This document shows, piece after piece, positions 26,220 to 36,128 of a DNA stretch of 64,000 bases. Source of the stretch: SAR116 cluster alpha proteobacterium HIMB100. Lineage in GTDB: Bacteria > Pseudomonadota > Alphaproteobacteria > Puniceispirillales > Puniceispirillaceae. The stretch is taken from NCBI GenBank assembly GCA_000238815.2, contig AFXB01000009.1, forward strand, positions 1 to 64,000, in the 5' to 3' direction. A program made the position numbers and the translations under genes. Within the stretch, counting starts at the first letter, position 1. Every line of letters begins with the position of its first letter. Below the pieces are notes generated by a model. That model was given only the letters and a program-made list of their open reading frames with translations, was not told the DNA's origin and did not search any database.

Positions 26220-28275
26220 TTGGACTGTCTCCTTTCCGGATCAAAGCATCCACCGCCACAGCCCGTTTCGGTGTCAGGATTAAGGGGTTTATTTCAATTT
26301 CACTTATGGCCTCGCGCCCGTCTTGCTGATGGCGGAAAGAGTCAACACACGCCTGAATGGCGAGCACAGCGTCAATCAGCTGTTCTGTATCTGCTGGTGT
26401 TTGGCCACGATACCCCGCCAGAACAGGCGCCAGTTTCAGCTGGCTCAGCGCTGCAGCCACATCTTGTCTTGTCACTGGCAGAAGCAGGCTCTGGCAATCT
26501 GTAAGAACTTCTGTCAACACCCCGCCGGCTGCCAATGTTAAAAGATAGCCATGCACAGGGTCAGCCACAACCCCGACCAGTAATTCAGCAACAGAATCTG
26601 TTACCATTTCTTCGATGAGATAGGCAGACCTATCCATGTCTGTCATCGCCTGTTGGAGAGCCTGGTGATCAGACAACCCTACCCGGACACCTCCGCTGTC
26701 TGATTTATGGGCCATACCCATCGCTTTGAGCACAACCGGATAGTCAAATGGCAGGGAGTCAGGTGCGCTCTGGCCGGTCACCGTCACATGCCGGGGGATA
26801 TCCAGACCAAATCCGCGCAACAGAACTTTGGAGGCTGCTTCATCCTTTGTCACCATTTGGTCAGGAAGTGGTGCAGACCAGACCGGCACATTTTCAACAG
26901 GTGTTCTGCAATCAGCAGCGATCGCAATTCCGGCCAGACCTTCTGCCATACCAGAGAGCGGAATCAGGCCCTGCTCTGCTGCCTGCCAGGCCAGATCTTC
27001 GGGCATATTTTCGACCAGCGACGCCAACAGGGCCATCGGTTTACCACAACGCTGTCTGGCCAGAGCCGCCGCCTCTATCACACAATGCCACGCTTGCGCA
27101 CTACATCTGTCTGTGCGCGGAAAATCCACCACAACAACACCGATATCAACAGGACCGTCAAGCATAGCGGTAAAAGCATCCGCCATCGCCGCCACATTGC
27201 CCCATATATAGGTATGATAATCCAGCGGATTCGCCAAGGCGACCCGTTCACCCAACGCCGCACGCAGACCGGAAATCTGGGCATCTGTTAATTCTGGATA
27301 ATGCAGGGCTTTCGCCTGAAGCACAGCCAGATCCGCCATCAAAGCCGCCTCGCCGCCAGAGCAGGAAACAGAGGCAACCGCCCGGCCCGGCAAAGGGCCT
27401 GTCTGATGCAGAATTTTCAGCGCTTCCATCACTTCTGACAGGCTGTCTGCCCGGCCGATGCCCAGACGCCTGAGCAATGCATCAGCCGCCGCATCACTGC
27501 CGGCCAATGAGGCCGTATGTGAAATTGTGGCTGCCTGAGCTTGTGCTGACCGGCCTACCTTCAGTGCAACCACAGGCTTGCCCTGTTGTGCGGCAAACCG
27601 GGCAAGCTGTTCAAAATCAGCCACATCACCAATCCCTTCAATATGAAGGCCAAGGGCAGTGACACGCGGGTCAGCCAACAGCTCCCTGCCCAATGCGCTA
27701 AGGCTGATTTGCGCCTGATTGCCCGCAGTGAAGGCATAGGCCAAAGGAAGGCCGCGCTGCTGCATGGTCAGGCTAATCATAATATTTGAGCTCTGCGTGA
27801 CAATCGCCACGCCAGATGATACCGGCTGGCCGCCATGCTGGTCAGGCCAAATGCAAAATTTATCCAGATAGTTGATAAAGCCGTAACAGTTAGGGCCAAT
27901 GAAGGGCATCTCTTTTGCTGCGGCAATCAGGGCCTGTTGCAGGGCTGCCCCATCCGCATCTTCAGCATCTGCCTCCAGAAAGCCTGAGGCAAAACAAACT
28001 GCCCCGCCTGCACCCTTTTCAGCTAAGGCAGACACCACGTCAATTGTCGCATCTCTGTTCACCCCGACAAAGGCCGCATCCGGGGCAACCGGCAGGTCAG
28101 CAACAGATCGATAGGGCCGGATTCCCTCCACATCATCTGCATGAGGGTGAACCACAAAAATATCGCCCTTAAACCCAATTTTCCGGCTCTGGCTGATTAC
28201 GGACCGCCCCCAGACACCGCCACCGACAACAACCAGACTGGCCGGATTCAGCAACCGTTTTATGTCACGTTTCAT
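26212..28275 (-). CDS. ADP-forming (NDP-forming) acyl-CoA synthetase, fused alpha-beta
   Basis: The 687-aa protein joins a CoA-binding/ligase alpha part to a C-terminal ATP-grasp beta part. The phospho-histidine of the family is visible as His253 in TISHTASLAGSDA, and the ATP-grasp region has YPVVLKAMGMAHKSDSGGVRVGL and EINPLIL. Such enzymes make acyl-CoA from an acid, CoA and ATP, releasing ADP. The ATG at 28275 has GGAGG 10 nt upstream; a GTG at 28290 is an alternative. In this operon it would activate the substrate for the dehydrogenase and hydratase. A DddX-like activity on dimethylsulfoniopropionate is another possibility for this superfamily. Confidence 0.88.
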   Translation of the reverse strand: MKRDIKRLLNPASLVVVGGGVWGRSVISQSRKIGFKGDIFVVHPHADDVEGIRPYRSVADLPVAPDAAFVGVNRDATIDVVSALAEKGAGGAVCFASGFLEADAEDADGAALQQALIAAAKEMPFIGPNCYGFINYLDKFCIWPDQHGGQPVSSGVAIVTQSSNIMISLTMQQRGLPLAYAFTAGNQAQISLSALGRELLADPRVTALGLHIEGIGDVADFEQLARFAAQQGKPVVALKVGRSAQAQAATISHTASLAGSDAAADALLRRLGIGRADSLSEVMEALKILHQTGPLPGRAVASVSCSGGEAALMADLAVLQAKALHYPELTDAQISGLRAALGERVALANPLDYHTYIWGNVAAMADAFTAMLDGPVDIGVVVVDFPRTDRCSAQAWHCVIEAAALARQRCGKPMALLASLVENMPEDLAWQAAEQGLIPLSGMAEGLAGIAIAADCRTPVENVPVWSAPLPDQMVTKDEAASKVLLRGFGLDIPRHVTVTGQSAPDSLPFDYPVVLKAMGMAHKSDSGGVRVGLSDHQALQQAMTDMDRSAYLIEEMVTDSVAELLVGVVADPVHGYLLTLAAGGVLTEVLTDCQSLLLPVTRQDVAAALSQLKLAPVLAGYRGQTPADTEQLIDAVLAIQACVDSFRHQQDGREAISEIEINPLILTPKRAVAVDALIRKGDSPNV

Positions 28276-28323
28276 CTGCTGGGCCTCCACATATGGGCAA
28301 TCTTGGCAGGAATTGAAGGGGCG

Positions 28324-29484
28324 CTATGCCCCCAGCGGCCGCAATAAATCACGGCTGATGATATGCCGCTGGATTTCGGATGTGCCATCCCAAATCCGTT
28401 CAACACGCGCATCACGCCAGAACCGTTCAATGGGATAGTCACTCATCAGACCCATACCACCATGAATTTGCAGCGTCGTATCTGTTACGCGGGCCAGCAT
28501 TTCTGTGGCATAAAGCTTGGCAGAGGCAATTTCACGATTTGCCGGCAGGCTTTCATCCAGCCGCCAGGCAGAGGCCAGAGTCAGATAATCTGCGGCATCA
28601 ATTTCAGTGAGCATGTCCGCCAGCTGAAAGCTGATCCCCTGGAATTTACCAATGGGCTGGCCAAATTGTTTGCGTGTCGCGCTGTAATCAAGAGCATAAT
28701 CAAAACAGCGGCGGGCCCGCCCAACGCTCATCGCGGCGACTGTGATGCGGGTGGCATAAAGCCAGGTGTTCATCACATCAAAACCACCATCGACCTCGCC
28801 TAGAATTTGTGCATCAGGCAGGCGGCAATCATCAAATTCAAGAATCATATTCTTATAGCCGCGATGACTGACAGACTGATAGCCTTCACGAATGGTGAAG
28901 CCGGGTGTGCCGCGGTCAACCAGAAAAGTGGTAATCCGTTTTTTGGGCCCTTTCGGCGTATCATCTTCACCGGTGGCCACAAACACAATCACAAAATCAG
29001 CATGTTCAGCCCCGGAAATAAAATGTTTCGAGCCGTTCAGCACCCAATCCCCGCCGTCACGCAAAGCTGAACATTTCATCGACCGGACATCAGAGCCCGC
29101 ATCTGGTTCTGTCATCGCCAGCGCATCCATCTTTTCCCCCCGCACCGCAGGCAAAAGATAGCGGTCAATCTGGTCCCCCTCGCAAGCCATCAAAATATTC
29201 TGAGGCCGGCCGAAAAAATGCGTCAAAGCCATAGAGCCGCGCCCCAATTCACGTTCGACAAGCGCAAATTCAAGGTGAGACAACCCAGCCCCGCCGACAG
29301 ATTCAGGAAAATTACAGGCGTAAAACCCCAGCTCCTTGGTCTTTTGCATAATTGCTTCAGCGATATGGGGAGGCACTTCACCTGTGCGTTCAACCTCATC
29401 CTCATATGGATAAATTTCATGTTCAACAAACCTGCGCACTGTATCAACGATCATCTGCTGCTCTTCAGTTAGTCCGAAATGCAT
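28324..29484 (-). CDS. Acyl-CoA dehydrogenase (CaiA-like)
   Basis: The 386-aa flavoenzyme shows ALAMTEPDAGSDVRSM (flavin/substrate loop), YSATRKQFGQPIGKFQ and LQIHGGMGLMSDYPIERFWRDAR. At the place where many family members have the catalytic Glu (YEGTS), this protein reads IWDGTSEIQ, so the base there is Asp. AGGAGAGG precedes the ATG at 29484. It is the first gene of the operon; the CoA ligase starts 48 bp downstream. It would oxidise an acyl-CoA or, like CaiA, reduce an enoyl-CoA with electrons from ETF. Confidence 0.9.
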   Translation of the reverse strand: MHFGLTEEQQMIVDTVRRFVEHEIYPYEDEVERTGEVPPHIAEAIMQKTKELGFYACNFPESVGGAGLSHLEFALVERELGRGSMALTHFFGRPQNILMACEGDQIDRYLLPAVRGEKMDALAMTEPDAGSDVRSMKCSALRDGGDWVLNGSKHFISGAEHADFVIVFVATGEDDTPKGPKKRITTFLVDRGTPGFTIREGYQSVSHRGYKNMILEFDDCRLPDAQILGEVDGGFDVMNTWLYATRITVAAMSVGRARRCFDYALDYSATRKQFGQPIGKFQGISFQLADMLTEIDAADYLTLASAWRLDESLPANREIASAKLYATEMLARVTDTTLQIHGGMGLMSDYPIERFWRDARVERIWDGTSEIQRHIISRDLLRPLGA

Positions 29485-29572
29485 ATATCCTCTCCTGAAC
29501 ATCATTAAGGGTGACTGGAACCCGTTTACATCTGAACCTAGGGCCCTGTGATAAGGCTTTTTATTAGGACTT

Positions 29573-29749
29573 TCAGTAAGGCTGAATCTTCACGCTTTTG
29601 TGCAGCGCAAATTCGCCATCTTCAGCCGTAAATACGCCAACTACCGCAATATAGTCAAAATTCACACGCGCCAGCTGGTCAAACAGGCGGAACGGGCCCC
29701 AGACCCGAAGCCAGAAGAGCCAGTAGGTCTTTGCGTTTCTGTCAGCCAT
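29573..29749 (-). CDS. Hypothetical protein (58 aa)
   Basis: ATG at 29749 overlaps the SMR transporter stop by 8 bp, which indicates coupled translation. The sequence MADRNAKTYWLFWLRVWGPF is aromatic and amphipathic but has no clear membrane span; the rest (VNFDYIAVVGVFTAEDGEF) looks like a small beta domain. No family is recognised. Confidence 0.55.
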   Translation of the reverse strand: MADRNAKTYWLFWLRVWGPFRLFDQLARVNFDYIAVVGVFTAEDGEFALHKSVKIQPY

Positions 29750-30074
29750 GAGCCGGGCTGTATAAATTGACCAGAACCACACCGATAATAATCAAAAACA
29801 ACCCCAAAACCGCAGGCCAGGACAGGGTCTGTTTAAAAATAACCAAGCTGGCAATTGCGATGGCAAAAATCCCCAGACCTGACCAGGTGGCGTACACAAT
29901 CGAAACCGGAATGCTGCGGATGGCAAAGGTCAGCAGATAAAACGCCGCCAGATAACAGGCCGCCAATGTGGCTGTCGGCACAAAACGGGTGAAATTCTGT
30001 GAGGCCGGCAACAGCATTGTGCCCGTCACTTCCAGCAGAATCGCAAAAAACAAACAAATATAATGTGCGGTCAT
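29742..30074 (-). CDS. Small multidrug resistance (SMR/EmrE-like) transporter
   Basis: The 110-aa protein has four hydrophobic helices and the essential membrane-embedded Glu (residue 15, FAILLEVTGTMLL), then SIPVSIVYATWSGLGIF in helix 3 with the family WxG motif. SMR proteins work as dimers exchanging cationic drugs or guanidinium for protons. The ligand cannot be told. It sits 37 bp after the DUF3147 gene. Confidence 0.9.
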   Translation of the reverse strand: MTAHYICLFFAILLEVTGTMLLPASQNFTRFVPTATLAACYLAAFYLLTFAIRSIPVSIVYATWSGLGIFAIAIASLVIFKQTLSWPAVLGLFLIIIGVVLVNLYSPAHG

Positions 30075-30111
30075 GTCTGGTCCCTCATTTGTGCCTGTTC
30101 AGACCGGCTGA

Positions 30112-30462
30112 TCACAAAATTTTTAAGCCGATCGCCTCAGAGAACAGGTTAAACACATACAGACACAGCCCGGTCAAGACAAGGCTGGCCGCCACGGCAC
30201 CAAAGAAACCAAATTTGCTGAGCAGCCAGGGAAAAAGAACAAACATTGGCAGGGTCGGCGCGACAAAAAACAACGTGTAAGTCATATGATTGGCGATTTT
30301 TGCGTCTGAAGCGCCTTCATAATACATCCAGAAAATGACCAGAAAAGTGGTTAAGGGCAAAGCCGCGATCATACCGCCAAACTTATCGCTGCGCTTGGCA
30401 ATTTCAGAAATCAGGACAATCAGCCCGGCAGTGACAAATAATTTGGTTAAGATAAACGCCAT
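30112..30462 (-). CDS. DUF3147 family membrane protein
   Basis: The 116-aa protein has four predicted helices and the family patterns KRSDKFGGMIAALPLTTFL and FFVAPTLPMFVLFPWLL. Function is unknown. GGGAGCTACAGAT lies before the ATG. It heads a likely three-gene operon with the SMR transporter and the 58-aa protein. Confidence 0.85.
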   Translation of the reverse strand: MAFILTKLFVTAGLIVLISEIAKRSDKFGGMIAALPLTTFLVIFWMYYEGASDAKIANHMTYTLFFVAPTLPMFVLFPWLLSKFGFFGAVAASLVLTGLCLYVFNLFSEAIGLKIL

Positions 30463-30584
30463 ATCTGTAGCTCCCTAAACGCTGCTGGCAAATGAGCCTT
30501 TCCTGTGATCAAGCCTAACGGGTTTCAGCAGACAAGATAACTCAAAAAAAATCACCCGCAGGTGTCTGATACAAATCCACAACG

Positions 30585-30962
30585 CTATTCAGCAGCAGAC
30601 GCCACCCACCAGATATTGCCTGTCGGGTCGGTGAATCCGGCCATGCGGTCACCATGCGGACGGATCATCGGGGCCATCAGGCTGTCTGCGCCTTCTGCCA
30701 ACGCCAGTTGGTAGGTTGCCTCAACATCATCAACATACAGATGCATCTGAGAGACAGTCGCGGCAAATTCTTCTGTGGCCTGATTCAGCATGATCAGGCT
30801 GTCCTTTATCTGCAAGCGAACATGCTGGACTGTGCCGTCATCATGGCGGCTGTCTTTCAAGATTTCTGCATCAAACACAATTTGACAGAACCGGATCAGC
30901 GCGTCTGCATCCGCAACCGTGAAATAAGGGGTCAGGGGTAAAAACCCATGTGATGGCCGCAT
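30585..30962 (-). CDS. VOC family (glyoxalase/PhnB-like) protein
   Basis: The 125-aa protein has the paired beta-alpha-beta pattern of VOC proteins: LTPYFTVADADALIRFCQIVFDAE at the start and the second half MHLYVDDVEATYQLALAEGA ending with DRMAGFTDPTGNIWW. Acid and histidine ligands near these strands fit a metal site. Substrate unknown. Start at 30962 is used; a GTG at 30971 is equally open. It is the last normal-composition gene before the AT-rich patch. Confidence 0.85.
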   Translation of the reverse strand: MRPSHGFLPLTPYFTVADADALIRFCQIVFDAEILKDSRHDDGTVQHVRLQIKDSLIMLNQATEEFAATVSQMHLYVDDVEATYQLALAEGADSLMAPMIRPHGDRMAGFTDPTGNIWWVASAAE

Positions 30963-31052
30963 CACTTCCACTCAGTAACGACGTGCATTTTATTTTGTTT
31001 AAAAACAATCACTTATATCCTCACAATAGTGCGTGTGTAACTATTCTGTAAC

Positions 31053-31235
31053 TCACCAATCACTTTGCACGTTTTTTCTACGCTTAAGTTTGTCAGCTAC
31101 GCCTTCTAACTTGTTAAGGCGCTTGGTTTCTTCAGCAGACAATTTGCGACGTGGATTTGCTTTTTCAATTCGCTCTTGTAGCCGCTTTCGGAAGTTGTCA
31201 ATAGGCATTTTCTGCTTATCAAACCAGTCACTCAT
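31053..31235 (-). CDS. Small charged hypothetical protein (60 aa)
   Basis: ATG at 31235, 14 bp after the MBL-fold gene stop. The product (MSDWFDKQKMPIDNFRKRLQ, then ETKRLNKLEGVADKLKRRK) is basic and helical, like a small nucleic-acid-binding or coiled-coil protein. AT-rich codon use matches its neighbour and not the flanking chromosome. No family is recognised. Confidence 0.5.
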   Translation of the reverse strand: MSDWFDKQKMPIDNFRKRLQERIEKANPRRKLSAEETKRLNKLEGVADKLKRRKNVQSDW

Positions 31236-31249
31236 CACGACATAACGTT

Positions 31250-32581
31250 TCAGCGTTTAGCAAGGCGCATAAACTCTTTGATTGTTTTCAGTGGTTTTCT
31301 GAAGCCGAATCCTTGTTTGAGCATATTTTGTGGACCAGAAAAATAAAGGAACTTACTGTTAGATTCCTTACTAGCCGCACGAAAACGCCCATTTACGTGG
31401 GTACAATCAAAGCCAAAATCTCTAGTTATCGAAAACATAAGGTCATCAGAGGACATGGCAATGTCCCATTCATCTAAAGTGTTAAGCGTGGTTGTTCGTT
31501 TTAAATAAGAAAGTTTTATTACTTTATTAAGATCTACTATATGAATCTTCAAAGGTTTAATTACACCTATCAGCTCTATTAGTGCAAATATTCCGACAAA
31601 AACGCTATGTACTCTTAACTTATACGATTTAAAAGCCTTCATGATATCGGTGAGTTCGTATCGTATTTTATCATATTCTATTGGTTCAACTTGTGAATAG
31701 GTGTCTTGCCAGTGCTTTTCTGCAGCCACGGTAAGCGCACGTAAAGAATGTCCCAAGTTCACATCTAGTACCACGCAATCTAATGGCTTCATGAAGAATA
31801 TATCATTACTATAAGGCTTTAGATGGATGCTGTTTCTGACAGTCTTTGGTGTATTTTGACAGTCGTTTAAGTAAAAATTATATCTACTTGAGAAATAGAC
31901 AAATGATGCAAATAAAACCGTATTACTAGGCTGAAGTATCTTTAATTGGGTTGCTATTCTTTTGAGCTTTTCATCTGCTTCAGACTTTCGTTCTTCAACA
32001 TCATTTTCGTTACCACACCAACTCGCATAACCAAACTGAGTGAATAATATATCTAAATTTCGAATGTTCGAGTTTTGTAACAGATTTTTCACTTTGTTGC
32101 AGTCAGCCGTTGTGGAGATAATGCAATCGTTTAGATTTAGGATAGTGTAACCATCGATGCAAACTAATGATAACGAGTCTCCGCTCTTCCATGAGGAAAT
32201 GCTTATCCAAGAATCGTTAGATAAAGATGCAATTTGACCATCCTTTAGCACTTCCACATTAAAGTCATTAGTTGTTAAAAATGAAACTACACGATCGTCT
32301 TCTGTAGTTTGAAAAAAGAATTTTGTTTCTGGTTTAACTCTCTTTAGTTTTTTTAAAAAAGGAATAGAAAAGTGATCAGAATGCTCATGAGAATACCAGA
32401 TATATATATTCTTCTGTGTTTGCGACAGCTCATCTAACAGTAAGTCGTTTTTCGTTGAATTGTCTAATAGTGCCCAGCCATTATTGAATGCGGTTCCCTC
32501 TAGCCAAGGATCACACAAAAGAATAAATTCATCTGTTTCACACATGTAGGAAGCGTGATTAAGAAATTTTAAGGCTTTCAT
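31250..32581 (-). CDS. MBL-fold metallo-hydrolase-like protein in AT-rich patch
   Basis: The 443-aa protein begins MKALKFLNHASYMCETDEF, followed by LLCDPWLEGTAFNNGW and the metal motif YSHEHSDHFSIPFLKKL. This arrangement matches metallo-beta-lactamase-fold proteins related to the CMP-sialic-acid hydroxylase/UlaG-like group, often found in surface-polysaccharide or accessory clusters. The C-terminal half (from about 250) is not recognised. Base composition is foreign to the flanks, which suggests horizontal transfer. The actual substrate is unknown. Confidence 0.7.
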   Translation of the reverse strand: MKALKFLNHASYMCETDEFILLCDPWLEGTAFNNGWALLDNSTKNDLLLDELSQTQKNIYIWYSHEHSDHFSIPFLKKLKRVKPETKFFFQTTEDDRVVSFLTTNDFNVEVLKDGQIASLSNDSWISISSWKSGDSLSLVCIDGYTILNLNDCIISTTADCNKVKNLLQNSNIRNLDILFTQFGYASWCGNENDVEERKSEADEKLKRIATQLKILQPSNTVLFASFVYFSSRYNFYLNDCQNTPKTVRNSIHLKPYSNDIFFMKPLDCVVLDVNLGHSLRALTVAAEKHWQDTYSQVEPIEYDKIRYELTDIMKAFKSYKLRVHSVFVGIFALIELIGVIKPLKIHIVDLNKVIKLSYLKRTTTLNTLDEWDIAMSSDDLMFSITRDFGFDCTHVNGRFRAASKESNSKFLYFSGPQNMLKQGFGFRKPLKTIKEFMRLAKR

Positions 32582-32596
32582 TTTCTTCCACGTCCT

Positions 32597-32827
32597 TCAG
32601 CTAACGAGCCTTTCAGCATTGCAGCAGTAAAGCCAAACTCTTCGCAAAGAAGCTTTACCTTTTTCAATTGCAGTAGCTTCACTGCGTGTGCGTAGGCTTT
32701 TACGTGCGTACTTGTTTTCTTTTGGCAACCACATACGAAACTGCCAATACTCACCTCGCTTGTAGATACAAGCTTCGTCGAATATTGCTATTTCGCCTTC
32801 AGCAAAGTGCTGTTTCTTCAGTGCCAA
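32597..32827 (-). pseudogene. Phage-type integrase N-terminal remnant
   Basis: The frame from a TTG at 32827 encodes an N-terminus typical of tyrosine recombinases (AIFDEACIYKRGEYWQFRMW, then ENKYARKSLRTRSEATAIEK). After EKGK the family pattern is lost and the frame stops within 20 codons; the SAM-like core and the catalytic R-H-R-Y domain are absent. Another frame (GTG 32754 to TGA 32578, 58 aa, ending FTAAMLKGSLAEGRGRK) overlaps it and ends in a 4-bp ATGA overlap with the MBL-fold gene, so a frameshift or deletion fusion is possible. Only the N-terminal arm-binding part remains. Confidence 0.6.
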
Positions 32828-32990
32828 ATCTTAGTCTCTGAGTTACTACGAGTTTCAGTAGTCACACGTTTGTGCAACATTTTGTGTAACTGTAAGAAAA
32901 AAGACTTAGGAAATCAACGATTGATTTCTGATTGTGAAAGTAATGTGTAAGTAAATAATTCAATAAAATCAATTACTTAAAACATATAAA

Positions 32991-34547
32991 CTACTCCCAT
33001 TCAATCGTGCCGGGAGGTTTGCTGGTGATATCATACACCACACGGTTGACGCCTTTGACTTCATTCACCAGCCTTGTGGCCACACGGTTCAAAAACGCAT
33101 GTTCAAACGGATAGCTTTCGGCTGTCATGCCGTCTGTTGAGGTGACCGCCCGCAAGGCACAGACATATTCATATGATCGGGCATCCCCCATCACGCCAAC
33201 CGTTTTCACCGGCAGCAGCACGGCAAAAGCCTGCCAGATATCATCATACAGACCCTGTTTGCGGATTTCATCAAGATAGACAGTATCAGCGGCGCGCAGA
33301 ATATTCAGCTTTTCGTCTGTAATCTCACCTGGTATCCGGATCGCCAGGCCCGGGCCCGGAAAGGGATGCCGGCCAACAAAGGTCTCTGGTAAGCCCAGCT
33401 CACGCCCTAATGCGCGCACCTCGTCCTTGAACAGCATGCGCAGAGGCTCAACAAGCTCAAGGGCCATATCATCAGGCAAACCGCCAACATTGTGATGTGA
33501 TTTGATGGTGACATGATTGCCGCCTGCCGCCGATATGGATTCGATCACATCCGGATATAATGTGCCCTGAGCCAGGAAACCGGCATCTTTAACTTTGGCA
33601 GATTCTTCATCAAACACTTCGATAAAGCTTCTGCCGATAATTTTGCGTTTTTCTTCCGGGTCTGTGACACCAGCAAGACGCGATAAGAACAAATCAGACG
33701 CATCATGATGAACAAGCGGGATATTATAATGGCCACGGAACAGAGAGACCACTTGGTCAGCCTCTCCGGCACGCATCAGGCCAGTATCCACAAACACACA
33801 AGTCAGCTGGTCGCCAATCGCCTGATGAATCAGGACTGCCGCAACAGAGCTGTCTACGCCGCCAGACAGACCGCAAATCACCCCGCGAGAGCCCACCTGT
33901 TCACGAATGGCGGCAATTGCTTGATCTTTATAAGCTGCCATAGTCCAGCTGGGCGTACACCCACAAATCCGGGTCGCAAAATTCCCCAGCAAGCCTGCCC
34001 CGCCCTGTGTGTGAACAACTTCAGGATGGAACTGAACCGCATAATAGCTGCGCGCCTCATCAGCGGTAGCCGCAAAAGGAGCGCCTGGTGAACGGGCAAT
34101 CACAGCAAACCCCTCTGGCAGGGCAGCCACATGATCTCCGTGACTCATCCAGACCGTCTGCTGGCTGTCCTGTGGCCAGACGCCGTCAAATAACGGGCTT
34201 TCGGCCAGCACATCAACGTCAGCGCGGCCAAATTCACGACTGTTACCGGCTTCGACCTTGCCGCCAAGCTGGGCACAGATGGTCTGCTGGCCATAACAAA
34301 TGCCCAAAACCGGAATGCCCGCGTCAAACACAGCTTGCGGTGCACGGGGCGTGTCAGCCTGTGTAACTGAATTTGGCCCACCAGACAGAATGACCCCTTT
34401 CACCCCGCGCAGACGGGCAGCCATGTCGGTTTTGTCCAGAACAGAGCTGGGCAGAATTTCGGTGTAGACAGACTGTTCACGCAGGCGGCGGGCAATCAGC
34501 TGAGTGACCTGTGAGCCGAAATCAATAATCAGTAACGTATCAGGCAT
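32991..34547 (-). CDS. guaA: GMP synthase (glutamine-hydrolysing)
   Basis: The 518-aa enzyme converts XMP, ATP and glutamine to GMP. The N-terminal class I amidotransferase domain shows the nucleophile in LGICYGQQ (Cys84) and the His in QFHPEVVHT. The ATP-pyrophosphatase domain has the P-loop SGGVDSSV, and the C-terminal dimerisation domain ends PPGTIEWE. It lies 27 bp after guaB in the usual guaBA order. The conserved 3' end abuts the AT-rich patch but the coding sequence is intact. Confidence 0.97.
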   Translation of the reverse strand: MPDTLLIIDFGSQVTQLIARRLREQSVYTEILPSSVLDKTDMAARLRGVKGVILSGGPNSVTQADTPRAPQAVFDAGIPVLGICYGQQTICAQLGGKVEAGNSREFGRADVDVLAESPLFDGVWPQDSQQTVWMSHGDHVAALPEGFAVIARSPGAPFAATADEARSYYAVQFHPEVVHTQGGAGLLGNFATRICGCTPSWTMAAYKDQAIAAIREQVGSRGVICGLSGGVDSSVAAVLIHQAIGDQLTCVFVDTGLMRAGEADQVVSLFRGHYNIPLVHHDASDLFLSRLAGVTDPEEKRKIIGRSFIEVFDEESAKVKDAGFLAQGTLYPDVIESISAAGGNHVTIKSHHNVGGLPDDMALELVEPLRMLFKDEVRALGRELGLPETFVGRHPFPGPGLAIRIPGEITDEKLNILRAADTVYLDEIRKQGLYDDIWQAFAVLLPVKTVGVMGDARSYEYVCALRAVTSTDGMTAESYPFEHAFLNRVATRLVNEVKGVNRVVYDITSKPPGTIEWE

Positions 34548-34574
34548 AAATTCACTACACTTTCAAAGACGGAC

Positions 34575-36119
<1,545 letters not shown>

Positions 36120-36128
36120 CTAAACTGG

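Larger units (their letters stand above)
30990..32990. mobile_element. AT-rich genomic patch (decayed integrative element) at the guaA 3' end
   Basis: From just after the VOC gene start to the guaA stop the DNA is clearly richer in A+T than its flanks, and codon use differs (many AAA, TTA, AAT). It holds a 60-aa ORF, a metallo-beta-lactamase-fold gene and an integrase N-terminal remnant next to guaA. The 163 bp beside guaA has no gene but contains an inverted repeat AAATCAA-CGA-TTGATTT (32911-32927). The guaA 3' end is a known integration site for tyrosine-recombinase islands. No copy of the guaA end was found at the far side, so the boundaries are approximate. Confidence 0.6.

Noticed and set aside
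31034-32891. Direct repeat TGTGTAACT at both sides of the AT-rich patch
   Set aside because: Nine bases in AT-rich DNA is too short to call attachment sites, and the right copy is not inside guaA.
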